Position numbers and translations under genes: made by a program
Part shown: piece after piece, positions 1 to 8,378 of the stretch
How positions within the stretch are numbered: the first letter of the stretch is position 1
Layout: each line of letters begins with the position of its first letter
The notes under the pieces: generated by a model
What the model was told of the DNA's origin: nothing
Seen by the model: only the letters and a program-made list of their open reading frames with translations
Databases searched by the model: none
Assembly (NCBI RefSeq): GCF_013128195.2
Contig: NZ_CP053452.2
Coordinates: 6,696,001 to 6,760,000, forward strand
Length of the DNA: 64,000 nt
DNA from: Frigoriglobus tundricola
GTDB taxonomy: Bacteria > Planctomycetota > Planctomycetia > Gemmatales > Gemmataceae
Reading direction: 5' to 3'

Positions 1-111
1 TCGGTCATCGGTCACCCCTCGGGCATTCCCTTCCACAGTAACCCCGGCGTTCATCGGATTCTTTCTCCGGTGGTCTCACCCCGACCGACCTCCTTTTCCG
101 GCAGTCGTTCA

Positions 112-1488
112 TCACCCTAACAGCAGCGGGCGCGGCAGGAGCCGGTTACCGAACCAGCGCAACGTCCGGCTGACGTGATCCACGACCGAGAGCGTCTGGC
201 GGCGGCACGTCTCGAACACGGACATCAACACGCCCTGCGCTCGCGCGCCCGTGACGGTCCGGTTGCCGCCCCACACCTTCCGATTTACCACCGCCGGGCG
301 GATCGCCTGCTCGGCCTTCCAGTTCGTCGGCTCGATCCGCGGGTCGAACACGAACGCGAACCACTGCTCGAAGTGGTTCCACAGGTGCCTCGCCAGGGTC
401 GCGTACTCCGGCACCGCCCGCGGTCGCGTCACCAACTCCAGCAGGCGGTCGTCGAACTGCCCCCGGTGCGCGTCGAGTTGGTCGTCGGTCCACGTCCCCG
501 GCACATACCCGTTCCGCCAGTGGATCGCCTCGGTGAGCAGCGCAATCACCTGCCGTGGGAACCGCACGGCCCCGCGGGTGGCGCGCTCCAGCAACTCCCG
601 CGCGCGGCGGAGCACGTGGGCCAGGCACTGCTGGTGGATCGCCGCCTCGAACCGGTCGTACGAGGCGAACCCGTCGTGGCTCAGGATGCCGGACCAGTCC
701 GCCCCGATCACCCGCTCCAGGACGGCGGCACTGCGTTGGGAGTCGATACCGTAGGCGGTGGCCCGGTCACCGACCCACGCATGGAGCCAGGCGGGATGCC
801 CTCCGATCCGCCACCCCGTCTCGTCGGCCGCGATCTGCTCGGACGACCGCACCTCGTCGAGGATCAGTTGGTAGTCGGGTTCCAGTCGCGACGCTGTGCG
901 GAGGTCGATCTGGGCGCTGGCCCCGCGGGTCAGGGTGATGCCGAACAGGGTCCGGAACACCGACGCGACCTTGCCGTGCGACAGGCCCATCTGGGTGTGC
1001 AGGACCGCGGCCGCGGCCTGGGCGTCAGGGCCGATCTGGCTGGCAGCCGCGCCAAGGGCGTCGGACGTCTGGAGCGGATGCCGGCCCTGGGTCCGCTTCC
1101 CGCACGACTCGCAGTGACCGATGTGGACGCGGAACTTGCGGAGCAGCGGGGTGCGTGGGATCTCGGTCTGGAACTGCTCCGCCGTGCCGGTCTCGACCAG
1201 CCGGCCCCGGCAGTGCGGACAGGAGTCGGGGAGGTGCGCCTCGTGGCACTCCGCAACCTGATCGTGAGGCGGGGGCGGGCGGCGCCCGTGCTTGCCGTGG
1301 GCGTCGCCCGACTTGCGACCGGGTGTCTTCGGGTCGGGCTTGGGCGGACCCTTGCGGAACGGGGCGGCCTGTCGCTTGCCGGCGCGCACTGCCTCGTCGA
1401 GCCGCCGGGTCAACTCGGCGACCTGGGCTTCGAGTTCGGCGACACGCTGGAGGAGATCCCGACAGCCAGGACACGCGGGTTCGGCCAT
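112..1488 (-). CDS. IS66 family transposase (TnpC type)
   Basis: Transposase of an IS66-type insertion sequence. The 458-residue protein starts with a heptad-rich coiled coil (about residues 11-36), then a basic linker, a zinc-binding pair (CPHC at 90-93, CESC at 126-129), and a DDE core with D222 (ADETGW), D272 (HDGF) and E393 (NWKAEQAIR). The family normally travels with small tnpA and tnpB genes; neither is visible here, so this may be a single-ORF member or a solo copy running off the left edge. It cuts the distal end of the integron cassette array: the cassette gene at 1538-1738 has no attC after it. The remaining 111 bases to the left hold no recognisable gene. Confidence 0.9.
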   Translation of the reverse strand: MAEPACPGCRDLLQRVAELEAQVAELTRRLDEAVRAGKRQAAPFRKGPPKPDPKTPGRKSGDAHGKHGRRPPPPHDQVAECHEAHLPDSCPHCRGRLVETGTAEQFQTEIPRTPLLRKFRVHIGHCESCGKRTQGRHPLQTSDALGAAASQIGPDAQAAAAVLHTQMGLSHGKVASVFRTLFGITLTRGASAQIDLRTASRLEPDYQLILDEVRSSEQIAADETGWRIGGHPAWLHAWVGDRATAYGIDSQRSAAVLERVIGADWSGILSHDGFASYDRFEAAIHQQCLAHVLRRARELLERATRGAVRFPRQVIALLTEAIHWRNGYVPGTWTDDQLDAHRGQFDDRLLELVTRPRAVPEYATLARHLWNHFEQWFAFVFDPRIEPTNWKAEQAIRPAVVNRKVWGGNRTVTGARAQGVLMSVFETCRRQTLSVVDHVSRTLRWFGNRLLPRPLLLG

Positions 1489-1537
1489 GACGACATCGTA
1501 GTGACCGGGGCGTCGAGCAGTCCGAACGACGCGCTAA

Positions 1538-1738
1538 TCAAGTACCGATGAAGTACACTGGATCGGTGACGCCTAACTCAGTCAGTCGGGTGAGTCCAAC
1601 GGCACGAAGCCTCGGGAGATTCCAGAACTCCATGCTGGGGCCTTGAGTTCCGAACAGGAAATACGGGGCGTTCACCTCAATGGGTTTGTACGGGCTCTCC
1701 GTTTCGTCTCGATAGCCGATGCTGAGCGTTCGACTCAT
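1538..1738 (-). CDS. Truncated last cassette gene, unknown function
   Basis: A 66-residue open frame beginning MSRTLSIGYRDE. The ATG is preceded by the array-typical leader: attC core GTTCGGC, then AGAGGGC, then the start about 17 bases later. An in-frame GTG two codons upstream is an alternative. No attC follows, and the IS66 element begins within about 40 bp, so the C-terminus is probably lost. No family was recognised. The aromatic-rich middle (APYFLFGTQG) and the leucine-rich end are all that can be described. Confidence 0.5.
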   Translation of the reverse strand: MSRTLSIGYRDETESPYKPIEVNAPYFLFGTQGPSMEFWNLPRLRAVGLTRLTELGVTDPVYFIGT

Positions 1739-1765
1739 TGACACACTTCCGCTACGCCCTCTGGT

Positions 1766-1855
1766 GCCGAACGATGAAGCTCACCGGCCGCGCACGCCGC
1801 GATCGGTGCTGCAAACAACGCATGTGCAGCGGTCCGGTGCAGCGTGGGGTTCGGC
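1766..1855 (-). other. attC site A (90 bp)
   Basis: Integron cassette recombination site, read on the minus strand. R'' is GCCGAAC (1849-1855) and R' is GTTCGGC (1766-1772). The L boxes GCTGCACCGG and CCGGTGAGC pair with one unpaired G. It closes the cassette carrying the gene at 1863-2327 and is the last complete attC before the IS66 insertion. Confidence 0.85.
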
Positions 1856-1862
1856 CTCGGGC

Positions 1863-2327
1863 CTACGGGGCAGCCGGTACCGCGCGGCCCTCTTGATCAT
1901 GTCCCAGACAGAAACGTGCTTGCCCCCGCAGGAAGCCCACGCCGGTCGCCAGCTCGGTGAGGTCGCCGCGGTTCCGCGGATGCTCGAACCAACCGACTAC
2001 CCGCCCGCCTCGCACGAACACCACGAGGACAACCCCTTCGTTGCCCTCGATACTCGTCCGCTCCACCTCGTCCCAGCCGAACCCCAGCGTCTGGTTGACG
2101 TATTCGTGTGGGGTGTACGGATGGAAGAAGTACACTCGCTCCCAATCCGACGGGCCGAATTGGTCGAAGTCCACGACCGCCGGCGCGCTCTCCACCTGCG
2201 CCCCCACGCGCTGAGAGCGCAACTCTGCGATGGCGGCCGACCAAACAGCCGACCCGACCGCGTGTGCCAACCACATGAGGAGCGCCCCCATGAAAACCTC
2301 CAACAGACGGTGTGCGTTCCTTCGCAT
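1863..2327 (-). CDS. Cassette membrane-anchored hypothetical protein
   Basis: A 154-residue protein with an N-terminal hydrophobic segment (about residues 9-32, LLEVFMGALLMWLAHAVG) that should act as a signal anchor, followed by a soluble domain with WERVYFFHPYTPHEYVN and GWFEHPRNRG. The start is the ATG just after attC core GTTCGGC and a GAAGGGC ribosome site, which fixes it against longer frames running back into attC B. The stop lies 7 bp before attC A, as expected for a cassette gene. Family not recognised. Confidence 0.7.
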   Translation of the reverse strand: MRRNAHRLLEVFMGALLMWLAHAVGSAVWSAAIAELRSQRVGAQVESAPAVVDFDQFGPSDWERVYFFHPYTPHEYVNQTLGFGWDEVERTSIEGNEGVVLVVFVRGGRVVGWFEHPRNRGDLTELATGVGFLRGQARFCLGHDQEGRAVPAAP

Positions 2328-2344
2328 GCCGACGCCCTTCAACG

Positions 2345-2434
2345 GCCGAACGATCCAGCTCACCGGCCGCGCACGCCGCGACCGGAGCGGGAAACAACGC
2401 ATGTGCGGCGGTCCGGTGCAGCGCGGGGTTCGGC
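2345..2434 (-). other. attC site B (90 bp)
   Basis: R'' GCCGAAC (2428-2434), R' GTTCGGC (2345-2351), and the paired L boxes with the extra G. It closes the cassette carrying the gene at 2469-2945. Confidence 0.85.
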
Positions 2435-2468
2435 CCGGTGTGGAATACCGGGAAGCGACACTCCGCCG

Positions 2469-2945
2469 TCACTCCCACCACCCCGGTTCGGAGGGTTGGG
2501 AATGGCTGGGCCGCTCCGGGCGCTGCCGGCAGCTCTGGTCAATGTTGGGACTGGGCTCTTCCCCCAACCACTCCCCATCTTCGCCGTACAAGCACGCCGC
2601 GTATGAGCCGAAGAACTCGTCGTAGGTGCCGCCGTCCGTGGTGATCACACTGACATCCTGCAACGCAGCCAAGCGTTGCTGGAACGTACACAGCCTCGCT
2701 ACCGGGGCCAACTCGCGAGCGGCGGTGACGTACTCCAACAGTGCCCCTCGGACAGCTTGGTTCGCGTCGGCGGTACACAACCCGAACTCTTTAGGGAACT
2801 GGTATTCGGCCTCCGGCAAAAGGAACGTGCTGAAGACGGCGGCGGCCATCGCATCGCGGCATTCAGTGTCGTAAATCTCTCCATTGCGCGTGCCGATCGC
2901 TTGAAGGCGTTGGAGCAGTTGTAGCAGAAGTTCCTTCACGACCAC
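2469..2945 (-). CDS. Cassette hypothetical protein, probable GTG start
   Basis: A soluble protein of about 158 residues with a leucine-rich N-terminal helix (KELLLQLLQRLQAIG), a central alpha-helical part and a Ser/Pro-rich tail. No ATG lies between attC C and the conserved region. Two in-frame GTG codons (2945 and 2939) follow the GAGGG of the leader, so a GTG start is likely; I chose the upstream one. No family recognised. It is followed by attC B. Confidence 0.6.
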   Translation of the reverse strand: MVVKELLLQLLQRLQAIGTRNGEIYDTECRDAMAAAVFSTFLLPEAEYQFPKEFGLCTADANQAVRGALLEYVTAARELAPVARLCTFQQRLAALQDVSVITTDGGTYDEFFGSYAACLYGEDGEWLGEEPSPNIDQSCRQRPERPSHSQPSEPGWWE

Positions 2946-2958
2946 GCGCCCTCTTCTT

Positions 2959-3071
2959 GCCGAACGAATAAGCTCACCGGCCCGGCCGCGACTCCAGCGG
3001 CGACAACGACAAGCAGGCAAGCAACGAGAAACAAGTTACGTCGCCGGGTCCGGTGCAGCGGCGGGTTCGGC
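2959..3071 (-). other. attC site C (113 bp, long form)
   Basis: Same R and L boxes as the 90-bp sites but with a longer apical part. R'' is at 3065-3071 and R' at 2959-2965. The SUFU gene upstream reads through R'' and L'' and stops inside the site, at 3036. Confidence 0.85.
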
Positions 3072-3725
3072 GTCTTGGCGATCCAACTCGGTGACCATCA
3101 GGGGATTGCTCCGCCGATGCCCCTCGATGACCTGCTCGCACGTCGCCGCTTTGCTCTTGAGCCGCTCAAGTTCATTGGCAGTGATTCCGAACGCCTGGAT
3201 GAATTCGACGCGGCCGTGTGGAGTGTCGATCGGAGCCAGTGCCGGATCAAGCGCGAATGCCAGCCCGACGAGATCGGTGGGGTAGTCAACCCGGATAGGA
3301 CCGTTGGCCGGTATCCAGTGATACGGCTCGAACCAACGCCCGGACTTGAAGACGTACCGGGCGAGATTGTTGAGCAGGTTGAGTACCCAATTCGGCTCTT
3401 CGGTTGGGGGCAGTGGAGTGGCTAATCGGAACGTCATCTCGAAACCGAACTTGCTGCACTCCGCGCCCACGCTCTCTTCATCGTAGTAGAGCGATGAATA
3501 CCCATAAGTGCAGAAATGCAGATGAGGCTTCCCACCGCTCTCACACTCATAGGCGCTGATGCCATCAAGCGGGTCGGGACCACCAAGAATGTACTTGATG
3601 AGGCTGCCCCAGTGCCGCGGCTCCTGCTCTCCGTATACCTCTCGGAGTCGAGCATCGATGGCGTCCCAGCCGGGTGCGGCGTCGTCGCTTTCGCCATAAC
3701 GCCGCTTGTACTCGGCGATGTCCAT
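3036..3725 (-). CDS. SUFU (suppressor of fused) domain protein
   Basis: A 229-residue protein with the SUFU signature: DPLDGISAYE (51-60), PHLHFCTYGYSSLY (67-80) and the FGFEMTFRL strand (93-101). Bacterial SUFU proteins are known, from comparative genomics, as immunity proteins of polymorphic-toxin systems. No toxin gene is adjacent, so here it would be an orphan immunity gene carried by a cassette. The start is the ATG at 3725 after GGAAGGGC in the cassette leader. The last nine residues (EPAAAPDPAT) are encoded by attC C itself. Confidence 0.88.
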   Translation of the reverse strand: MDIAEYKRRYGESDDAAPGWDAIDARLREVYGEQEPRHWGSLIKYILGGPDPLDGISAYECESGGKPHLHFCTYGYSSLYYDEESVGAECSKFGFEMTFRLATPLPPTEEPNWVLNLLNNLARYVFKSGRWFEPYHWIPANGPIRVDYPTDLVGLAFALDPALAPIDTPHGRVEFIQAFGITANELERLKSKAATCEQVIEGHRRSNPLMVTELDRQDAEPAAAPDPAT

Positions 3726-3742
3726 CGGTATGCCCTTCCGCC

Positions 3743-3832
3743 GCCGAACGATGAAGCTCACCGGCCGCGGACGCCGCGATCCGGTCGGGAAACCAGCTAT
3801 GTGCCGCGGTCCGGTGCAGCGCCGGGTTCGGC
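3743..3832 (-). other. attC site D (90 bp)
   Basis: R'' GCCGAAC (3826-3832), R' GTTCGGC (3743-3749), L boxes as in the other sites. It separates the SUFU cassette from the cassette of the 3841-4314 gene. Confidence 0.85.
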
Positions 3833-3840
3833 CTCTGCGC

Positions 3841-4314
3841 TTACCAAGGGGCAATGAAGGCCCGCACCCATGACTGCTCGACCGGCTGGAACTGCCCCTC
3901 GAACCACTCCGGACCGAAGTCCGGCGGGGACGCTTCCTCCGAGGGCCAGCAGCCGGTGAACTCCCGCCGATACCCTGCGTCGAGCGCGGCCGCCCACTGC
4001 GACTCGGGGACGCGGACCATGTACATGGTGCCCGACACGAATGCGGCGAGCCGAGCGGACCCCGGATCGACCAACGCCGGTGTGACGCTCACGAGGACGC
4101 ATGCCGAATCGGGTAGCCCCTCGCCGAGCTTGTCCCAGACGCGGGAGATCACCTCCGGGTGGTGGCCGAGGCCGACCGCGATCGTCTCCTCATCACCGTA
4201 TCCGGCACGGATGAACTGCTCCGTACTCATCATGAGCGGCAGCGTGTCCACAACCCGTTGCCGAAGGAAGAGGGACACGCGGCGGGTCGCGTCATCGCCG
4301 AGCGCCAGTTCCAC
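3841..4314 (-). CDS. Cassette hypothetical protein, GTG start
   Basis: A 157-residue soluble protein. The GTG start at 4314 follows the leader AGAGGGC. Middle motifs include GYGDEETIAVGLGHHPE and a Trp/Phe-rich C-terminal stretch (DFGPEWFEGQF). No family recognised. The size, acidic character and single-gene cassette setting fit an immunity-type protein, but that is inference only. The stop is 8 bp before attC D. Confidence 0.65.
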   Translation of the reverse strand: MELALGDDATRRVSLFLRQRVVDTLPLMMSTEQFIRAGYGDEETIAVGLGHHPEVISRVWDKLGEGLPDSACVLVSVTPALVDPGSARLAAFVSGTMYMVRVPESQWAAALDAGYRREFTGCWPSEEASPPDFGPEWFEGQFQPVEQSWVRAFIAPW

Positions 4315-4330
4315 CCTGCAGCCCTCTGGT

Positions 4331-4443
4331 GCCGAACGAAATAGCTCACCGGCCCGGCCGCGACACTCGTGTGCGACAACGACGACCGGCGAGCAACGGG
4401 AAACAAGCTACGTGGCCGGGTCCGGTGCAGCGACGGGTTCGGC
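4331..4443 (-). other. attC site E (113 bp, long form)
   Basis: Long-form attC with R'' at 4437-4443 and R' at 4331-4337. The gene upstream terminates inside it, at 4408. Confidence 0.85.
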
Positions 4444-5112
4444 AGGCTTTGCTGCTCGTCGCAGCCGCTGCCTGATCTGCTTGGCAGCCGACTGCTCCAG
4501 CCCCGCCCAACTGCCCCGGAACGGCGGCACGCCCGCGACCACCGAAAGCGAGCCGGCGTCCCCGACGCCCCGGAGGGCGCAGACTGCGGATGCCCGCTGT
4601 ACCTCGGTCAGCTCCAGCGCCAGCAATCGGTGAAGAAACTCTCGTACCTGCTGCTCCACCGCCGGGGTGATGGCCGGCCTACCCTTGAACGATAGCAGGT
4701 GGTTCAACCCGTCAGCCAACCGAACGGCCAACCGCACGTCAGACGCGGGCCGTTCGACGACCGGACCGACGATGGCGAGGAGGGCGGACACGCTCTCCGG
4801 CGTCCGGACCTCCTCCAGCACGCCGATGCAGAACTCGTCTGCCCCACCCGCCTCTCCAGCCATCCGGACCAGACCCGCGTACCCGCCCTCAAGGAGCCGG
4901 CAGACGGTGTCCGCCCACCGGCCGAACGGGACGACGAGTTGGCGGCCCTCGCGGCCGGAGTCCGACCAGCCGTGTTCGCCCTTGAGGGTGCGGAGGAGCG
5001 CGGCGTCGGCCGCGTCGCCGATGGCGGCCACCTTCAGGAGGTGTTCCACCTCCAACGAGTTGTCCGCCGCCTTCCGCGACAGCGTCCGCCGCTGGGCCGC
5101 CGTCAACCCCAT
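4408..5112 (-). CDS. Cassette hypothetical protein, helical repeat-like
   Basis: A 234-residue protein, predominantly helical and Leu/Ala-rich, resembling HEAT-like repeat proteins in composition (for example VSALLAIVGPVVERPASDVRLAVRLADGL), though no family is assigned with confidence. The ATG at 5112 follows AAGAGGGC in the leader. The C-terminus AEPVAAPDPAT is encoded by attC E, as in the SUFU cassette. Confidence 0.68.
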   Translation of the reverse strand: MGLTAAQRRTLSRKAADNSLEVEHLLKVAAIGDAADAALLRTLKGEHGWSDSGREGRQLVVPFGRWADTVCRLLEGGYAGLVRMAGEAGGADEFCIGVLEEVRTPESVSALLAIVGPVVERPASDVRLAVRLADGLNHLLSFKGRPAITPAVEQQVREFLHRLLALELTEVQRASAVCALRGVGDAGSLSVVAGVPPFRGSWAGLEQSAAKQIRQRLRRAAKPAEPVAAPDPAT

Positions 5113-5130
5113 CCGCGAAGCCCTCTTGTG

Positions 5131-5220
5131 GCCGAACGAATAAGCTCACCGGCCGCGCACGCCGCGCTCGGTGCTAGAAACAACGCATGTGCGGCGGTCC
5201 GGTGCAGCGGCGGGTTCGGC
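5131..5220 (-). other. attC site F (90 bp)
   Basis: R'' GCCGAAC (5214-5220), R' GTTCGGC (5131-5137). It is the attC of gene-less cassette copy 1 and is nearly identical to attC J. Confidence 0.85.
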
Positions 5221-5549
5221 CTCCTCGCCGGCCGAGGCGGCTCTGCACCGCCCGCGCCACCGACGCGCATCCGCAGAGCGGGAGCGACACGCCCCGGTGC
5301 GTGCGGCCCACCGCAACGCTCAGTCGGGGCCGCGGGGGCACCGGCCACCTCCCCACCGACCCGCATCCGCTGTGCCCGTGGCACCCACGCGGCGCCGCGG
5401 AGCCGACGCGACGCGCCGAGGTGTGTGCGGCCGCCACATTTTCTCACCGGGCCGCGGGGTCCGCAACCCCCTCGTGCTCCGCGCCCGAGGCCACCGACGC
5501 GAGCGGGCCAGGGGTCTCCGCTCGGGGCGACGCGAAGGAGCTGTCCCCC
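5131..5549 (-). repeat. Gene-less integron cassette, copy 1 of 5
   Basis: A 419-bp unit comprising attC F plus about 330 bp without a credible gene. Inside it a block of about 75 bp is duplicated (5263-5338 and 5388-5459 share GTGYGTGCGGCC and GGGCCGCGGGG). It is almost identical to copy 4 (6968-7386), differing in a handful of bases around 5434-5446. Short minus-strand frames are very Arg/Pro-rich with low-complexity composition. Confidence 0.8.
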
Positions 5550-5639
5550 GCCGAACGTAAAAGCTCACCGGCCGCGCACAACGCGAGCGGTGCTGAAAAC
5601 AACCGATGTGCAGCGGTCCGGTGCAGCGTGTGGTTCGGC
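5550..5639 (-). other. attC site G (90 bp)
   Basis: R'' GCCGAAC (5633-5639), R' GTTCGGC (5550-5556). It closes the membrane-protein cassette 5665-6120. Confidence 0.85.
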
Positions 5640-5664
5640 TCGGCTGCCGTTGCGCCTGCCGACA

Positions 5665-6120
5665 TTACCCCCACAACATCGCAACAGTCGACAACAGGAA
5701 CAACAGCAGGCACAACTTAAAAAGCCAGACAATTGGGAATCGGAAGATGACTGGCCCGCTACGCTCCCATTCTGTGGGTGAAAGGAGTGTCTCGCGCTCA
5801 ATGACCCCCGTTGGCCACGCAACCACCGCCGCGCCCTCCGCGTCGTCGGTCGAGTCCGATAGGTAGTTGGGCAAGAACGAACCGGCCGCTGCCAGCGGGG
5901 CAAGCAGGATGATAGCCCACAGCATGTAGCCGTCGGAAGATAACTCAATATTCGCGACGACAGCTACAGCCAGTACGAAGGAGAAGCCGACCAACACTGG
6001 CGAGCGAAAAACGGCTCCAGCAAGAGCGAAGCCCACGATCCATACAGCCGAACATAAGAACATGCAGGCGAGGGTCTCGACAATCCCTCCCCACCCTGCG
6101 TGTCCAAAGAGCGGTGGCAT
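5665..6120 (-). CDS. Cassette integral membrane protein
   Basis: A 151-residue protein with about four hydrophobic segments: near the N-terminus (ETLACMFLCSAVWIVGFALAG), LVGFSFVLAVAVVAN, MLWAIILLAPLAAAG, and the C-terminal LFKLCLLLFLLSTVAMLWG. The start is well fixed: ATG at 6120, six bases after a perfect AGGAGG that directly follows attC core GTTCGGC. It lies between two copies of the gene-less cassette. Function unknown. Confidence 0.72.
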   Translation of the reverse strand: MPPLFGHAGWGGIVETLACMFLCSAVWIVGFALAGAVFRSPVLVGFSFVLAVAVVANIELSSDGYMLWAIILLAPLAAAGSFLPNYLSDSTDDAEGAAVVAWPTGVIERETLLSPTEWERSGPVIFRFPIVWLFKLCLLLFLLSTVAMLWG

Positions 6121-6131
6121 TAAGGCCTCCT

Positions 6132-6221
6132 GCCGAACGATGAAGCTCACCGGCCGCGCGCGCCACGATGGGTGCTCGAAACCACGCATGTGCAGCGGTC
6201 CGGTGCAGCGGCGGGTTCGGC
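6132..6221 (-). other. attC site H (90 bp)
   Basis: R'' GCCGAAC (6215-6221), R' GTTCGGC (6132-6138). attC of gene-less cassette copy 2. Confidence 0.85.
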
Positions 6222-6550
6222 CTCCTCGCCGGCCTCGGTGGTTCCGCACCGCCCGCGCCACCGTGGCGGATCGGCGGAGCGGATGCGACACGCCCCGGTG
6301 CGTGCGGCCCACCGCAACGCTCAGTCGGGGCCGCGGGGACGGCCGCCACCTCACCCCCGACCCGCATCCGCTGTGCCCGCGGCACCCACGCGGCGCCGCG
6401 GAGCCGACGCGATGCGCCGAGGTGTGTGCGGCCGCCGCATTCTCTGTCCGGGCCGCGGGGTCCGCAACCCCCTCGTGCTCCGCGCCCGAGGCCACCGACG
6501 CGAGCGGGCCAGGGGTCTCCGCTCGGGGCGACGCGGAGGAGCTGTCCCCC
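6132..6550 (-). repeat. Gene-less integron cassette, copy 2 of 5
   Basis: attC H plus a body homologous to copy 1, with scattered substitutions. It contains the same internal duplication and the same lack of a credible gene. Confidence 0.8.
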
Positions 6551-6640
6551 GCCGAACGATGGAGCTCACCGGCCGCGCACGCCGCGATGGGTGCGGGAAA
6601 CCACGCATGTGCAGCGGTCCGGTGCAGCGGCGGGTTCGGC
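6551..6640 (-). other. attC site I (90 bp)
   Basis: R'' GCCGAAC (6634-6640), R' GTTCGGC (6551-6557). attC of gene-less cassette copy 3. Confidence 0.85.
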
Positions 6641-6967
6641 CTCCTCGCCGGCCTCGGCGGTTCCGCACCGCCCGCGCCACCGACGCGCTCCGCGGGGCGG
6701 GAGCGACACGCCCCGGTGCGTGCGGCCCACCGCAACGCTCAGTCGGGGCCGCGGGGACGCCCGCCACCTCACCCCCGACCCGCATCCGCTGTGCCCGCGG
6801 CACACACGCGGCGCCGCGGAGCGGACGCGCCGCGCCGAGGTGTGTGCGGCCGCCGCATTCTCTGTCCGGGCCGCGGGGTCCGCAACCCCCTCGTGCTCCG
6901 CGCCCCGGGCCACCGACGCGGGCGGACCAGGGGCTTCGCTCGGGGTGGCGGGGAGGAGCTGTCCACC
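6551..6967 (-). repeat. Gene-less integron cassette, copy 3 of 5
   Basis: A 417-bp unit homologous to the other copies. It is the most diverged at its minus-strand 5' end (6900-6967). Confidence 0.8.
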
Positions 6968-7057
6968 GCCGAACGAATAAGCTCACCGGCCGCGCACGCC
7001 GCGCTCGGTGCTAGAAACAACGCATGTGCGGCGGTCCGGTGCAGCGGCGGGTTCGGC
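6968..7057 (-). other. attC site J (90 bp)
   Basis: R'' GCCGAAC (7051-7057), R' GTTCGGC (6968-6974). attC of gene-less cassette copy 4; matches attC F. Confidence 0.85.
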
Positions 7058-7386
7058 CTCCTCGCCGGCCGAGGCGGCTCTGCACCGCCCGCGCCACCGA
7101 CGCGCATCCGCAGAGCGGGAGCGACACGCCCCGGTGCGTGCGGCCCACCGCAACGCTCAGTCGGGGCCGCGGGGGCACCGGCCACCTCCCCACCGACCCG
7201 CATCCGCTGTGCCCGTGGCACCCACGCGGCGCCGCGGAGCCGACGCGACGCGCCGAGGTGTGTGCGGCCGCCGCATTCTCTGTCCGGGCCGCGGGGTCCG
7301 CAACCCCCTCGTGCTCCGCGCCCGAGGCCACCGACGCGAGCGGGCCAGGGGTCTCCGCTCGGGGCGACGCGAAGGAGCTGTCCCCC
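6968..7386 (-). repeat. Gene-less integron cassette, copy 4 of 5
   Basis: A 419-bp unit nearly identical to copy 1 (5131-5549), although two other copies and a gene cassette lie between them. That is the pattern expected from cassette excision and re-insertion rather than simple tandem duplication. Confidence 0.8.
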
Positions 7387-7476
7387 GCCGAACGATGAAG
7401 CTCACCGGCCGCGCACGCCGCGATGGGTGCGGGAAACAACCGATGTGCGGCGGTCCGGTGCAGCGGCGGGTTCGGC
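7387..7476 (-). other. attC site K (90 bp)
   Basis: R'' GCCGAAC (7470-7476), R' GTTCGGC (7387-7393). attC of gene-less cassette copy 5. Confidence 0.85.
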
Positions 7477-7806
7477 CTCCTCGCCGGCTTCGGCGGTTCC
7501 GCGCCGCCCGCGCCACCGACGCGCATCCGCGGAGCGGGAGCGACACGTCGCCGTGTGTGCGGCCCACCGCTTATCTCCATCGTGGCCGCGGGGACGCCCG
7601 CCACCTCACTCCCGACCCGCATCCGCTGTGCCCGCGGCACCCACGCGGTGTCGCGGAGCGGACGCGATGCGCCGAGGTGTGTGCGGCCGCCGCATTCTCG
7701 GTCCGGGCCGCGGGGTCCGCAACCCCCTCGTGCCCCGCGCCCCGGGCCACCGACGCGAGCGGGCCAGGGGTCTCCGCTCGGGGCGGCGCGGAGGAGCTGT
7801 GACACC
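7387..7806 (-). repeat. Gene-less integron cassette, copy 5 of 5
   Basis: A 420-bp unit, the copy closest to intI. It differs from the others near 7555-7580, where the CAACGCTCAGTC element is replaced. Confidence 0.8.
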
Positions 7807-7896
7807 GCCGAACGAAATAGCTCACCGGCCGCGCACGCTGCGATCCGGTCACCCAACTATGCAGGTGCTGCGGTTCGGTGCAGCGCCAGGTTTGGC
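7807..7896 (-). other. attC site L (90 bp, variant R'')
   Basis: R'' is GCCAAAC (7890-7896) rather than GCCGAAC, which fits the classical RYYYAAC consensus. R' is GTTCGGC (7807-7813). L boxes are less perfect than in the other sites. It closes the cassette of gene 7920-8363. Confidence 0.75.
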
Positions 7897-7919
7897 TCGT
7901 GGCATCGGCCGATTGTGGC

Positions 7920-8363
7920 TCAGCGCGCGAGCGCGAACCGCCACTCCTCCCAGATCGAGTCCGACCGGAAATGTATGCCCGATACGACACCGCCGGGTCC
8001 AAAGGTGACGATCAGATCACGACTATCGTCGTCATCGAAGTCCACCTCCGCCCACGCGACCTGGTCAGCCGGCGGGAAATCGGTGAAATCCCAGTCGAAG
8101 TAGTGGCCAAATTTGCGGCCGTCGTGCGTCCGCCCGTCCGCGTATAGTCGCGGGTTGTCCCAGCCCCGCTCCCGACTGAGGTACGCAGCACGAATCCGCG
8201 CCACGGCTTCCTCTTGTGACATGCCGACGCGGAGTTCGGCGCACACAACGCCCAGTGAGCCGGGCAACTCCGGCCGACGCGATCCGAGGATACCGACCGC
8301 GGCAATCATGGCCAACGCAGTAACCAACCAAGCCCTCGGACGCTCCCATACCGATTTGCGCAC
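7920..8363 (-). CDS. Cassette membrane-anchored protein, BamE/SmpA-like motif
   Basis: A 147-residue protein with an N-terminal membrane segment (LVTALAMIAAVGIL, about residues 13-26). An outer segment then contains LRVGMSQEEAVARIRAAY, similar to the helix pair at the start of BamE/SmpA-type domains, followed by a beta-rich part (DDDDSRDLIVTFGPGGVVSG). The GTG start at 8363 sits six bases after a perfect AGGAGG next to attC M. The BamE resemblance is short and only suggestive. Confidence 0.65.
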   Translation of the reverse strand: MRKSVWERPRAWLVTALAMIAAVGILGSRRPELPGSLGVVCAELRVGMSQEEAVARIRAAYLSRERGWDNPRLYADGRTHDGRKFGHYFDWDFTDFPPADQVAWAEVDFDDDDSRDLIVTFGPGGVVSGIHFRSDSIWEEWRFALAR

Positions 8364-8378
8364 GCACCACCTCCTGTG

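Noticed and set aside
5131-7896. Regularly spaced repeats suggestive of a CRISPR array
   Set aside because: The repeat unit is about 420 bp with a 90-bp hairpin site, spacers are homologous to each other, and no cas gene is present.
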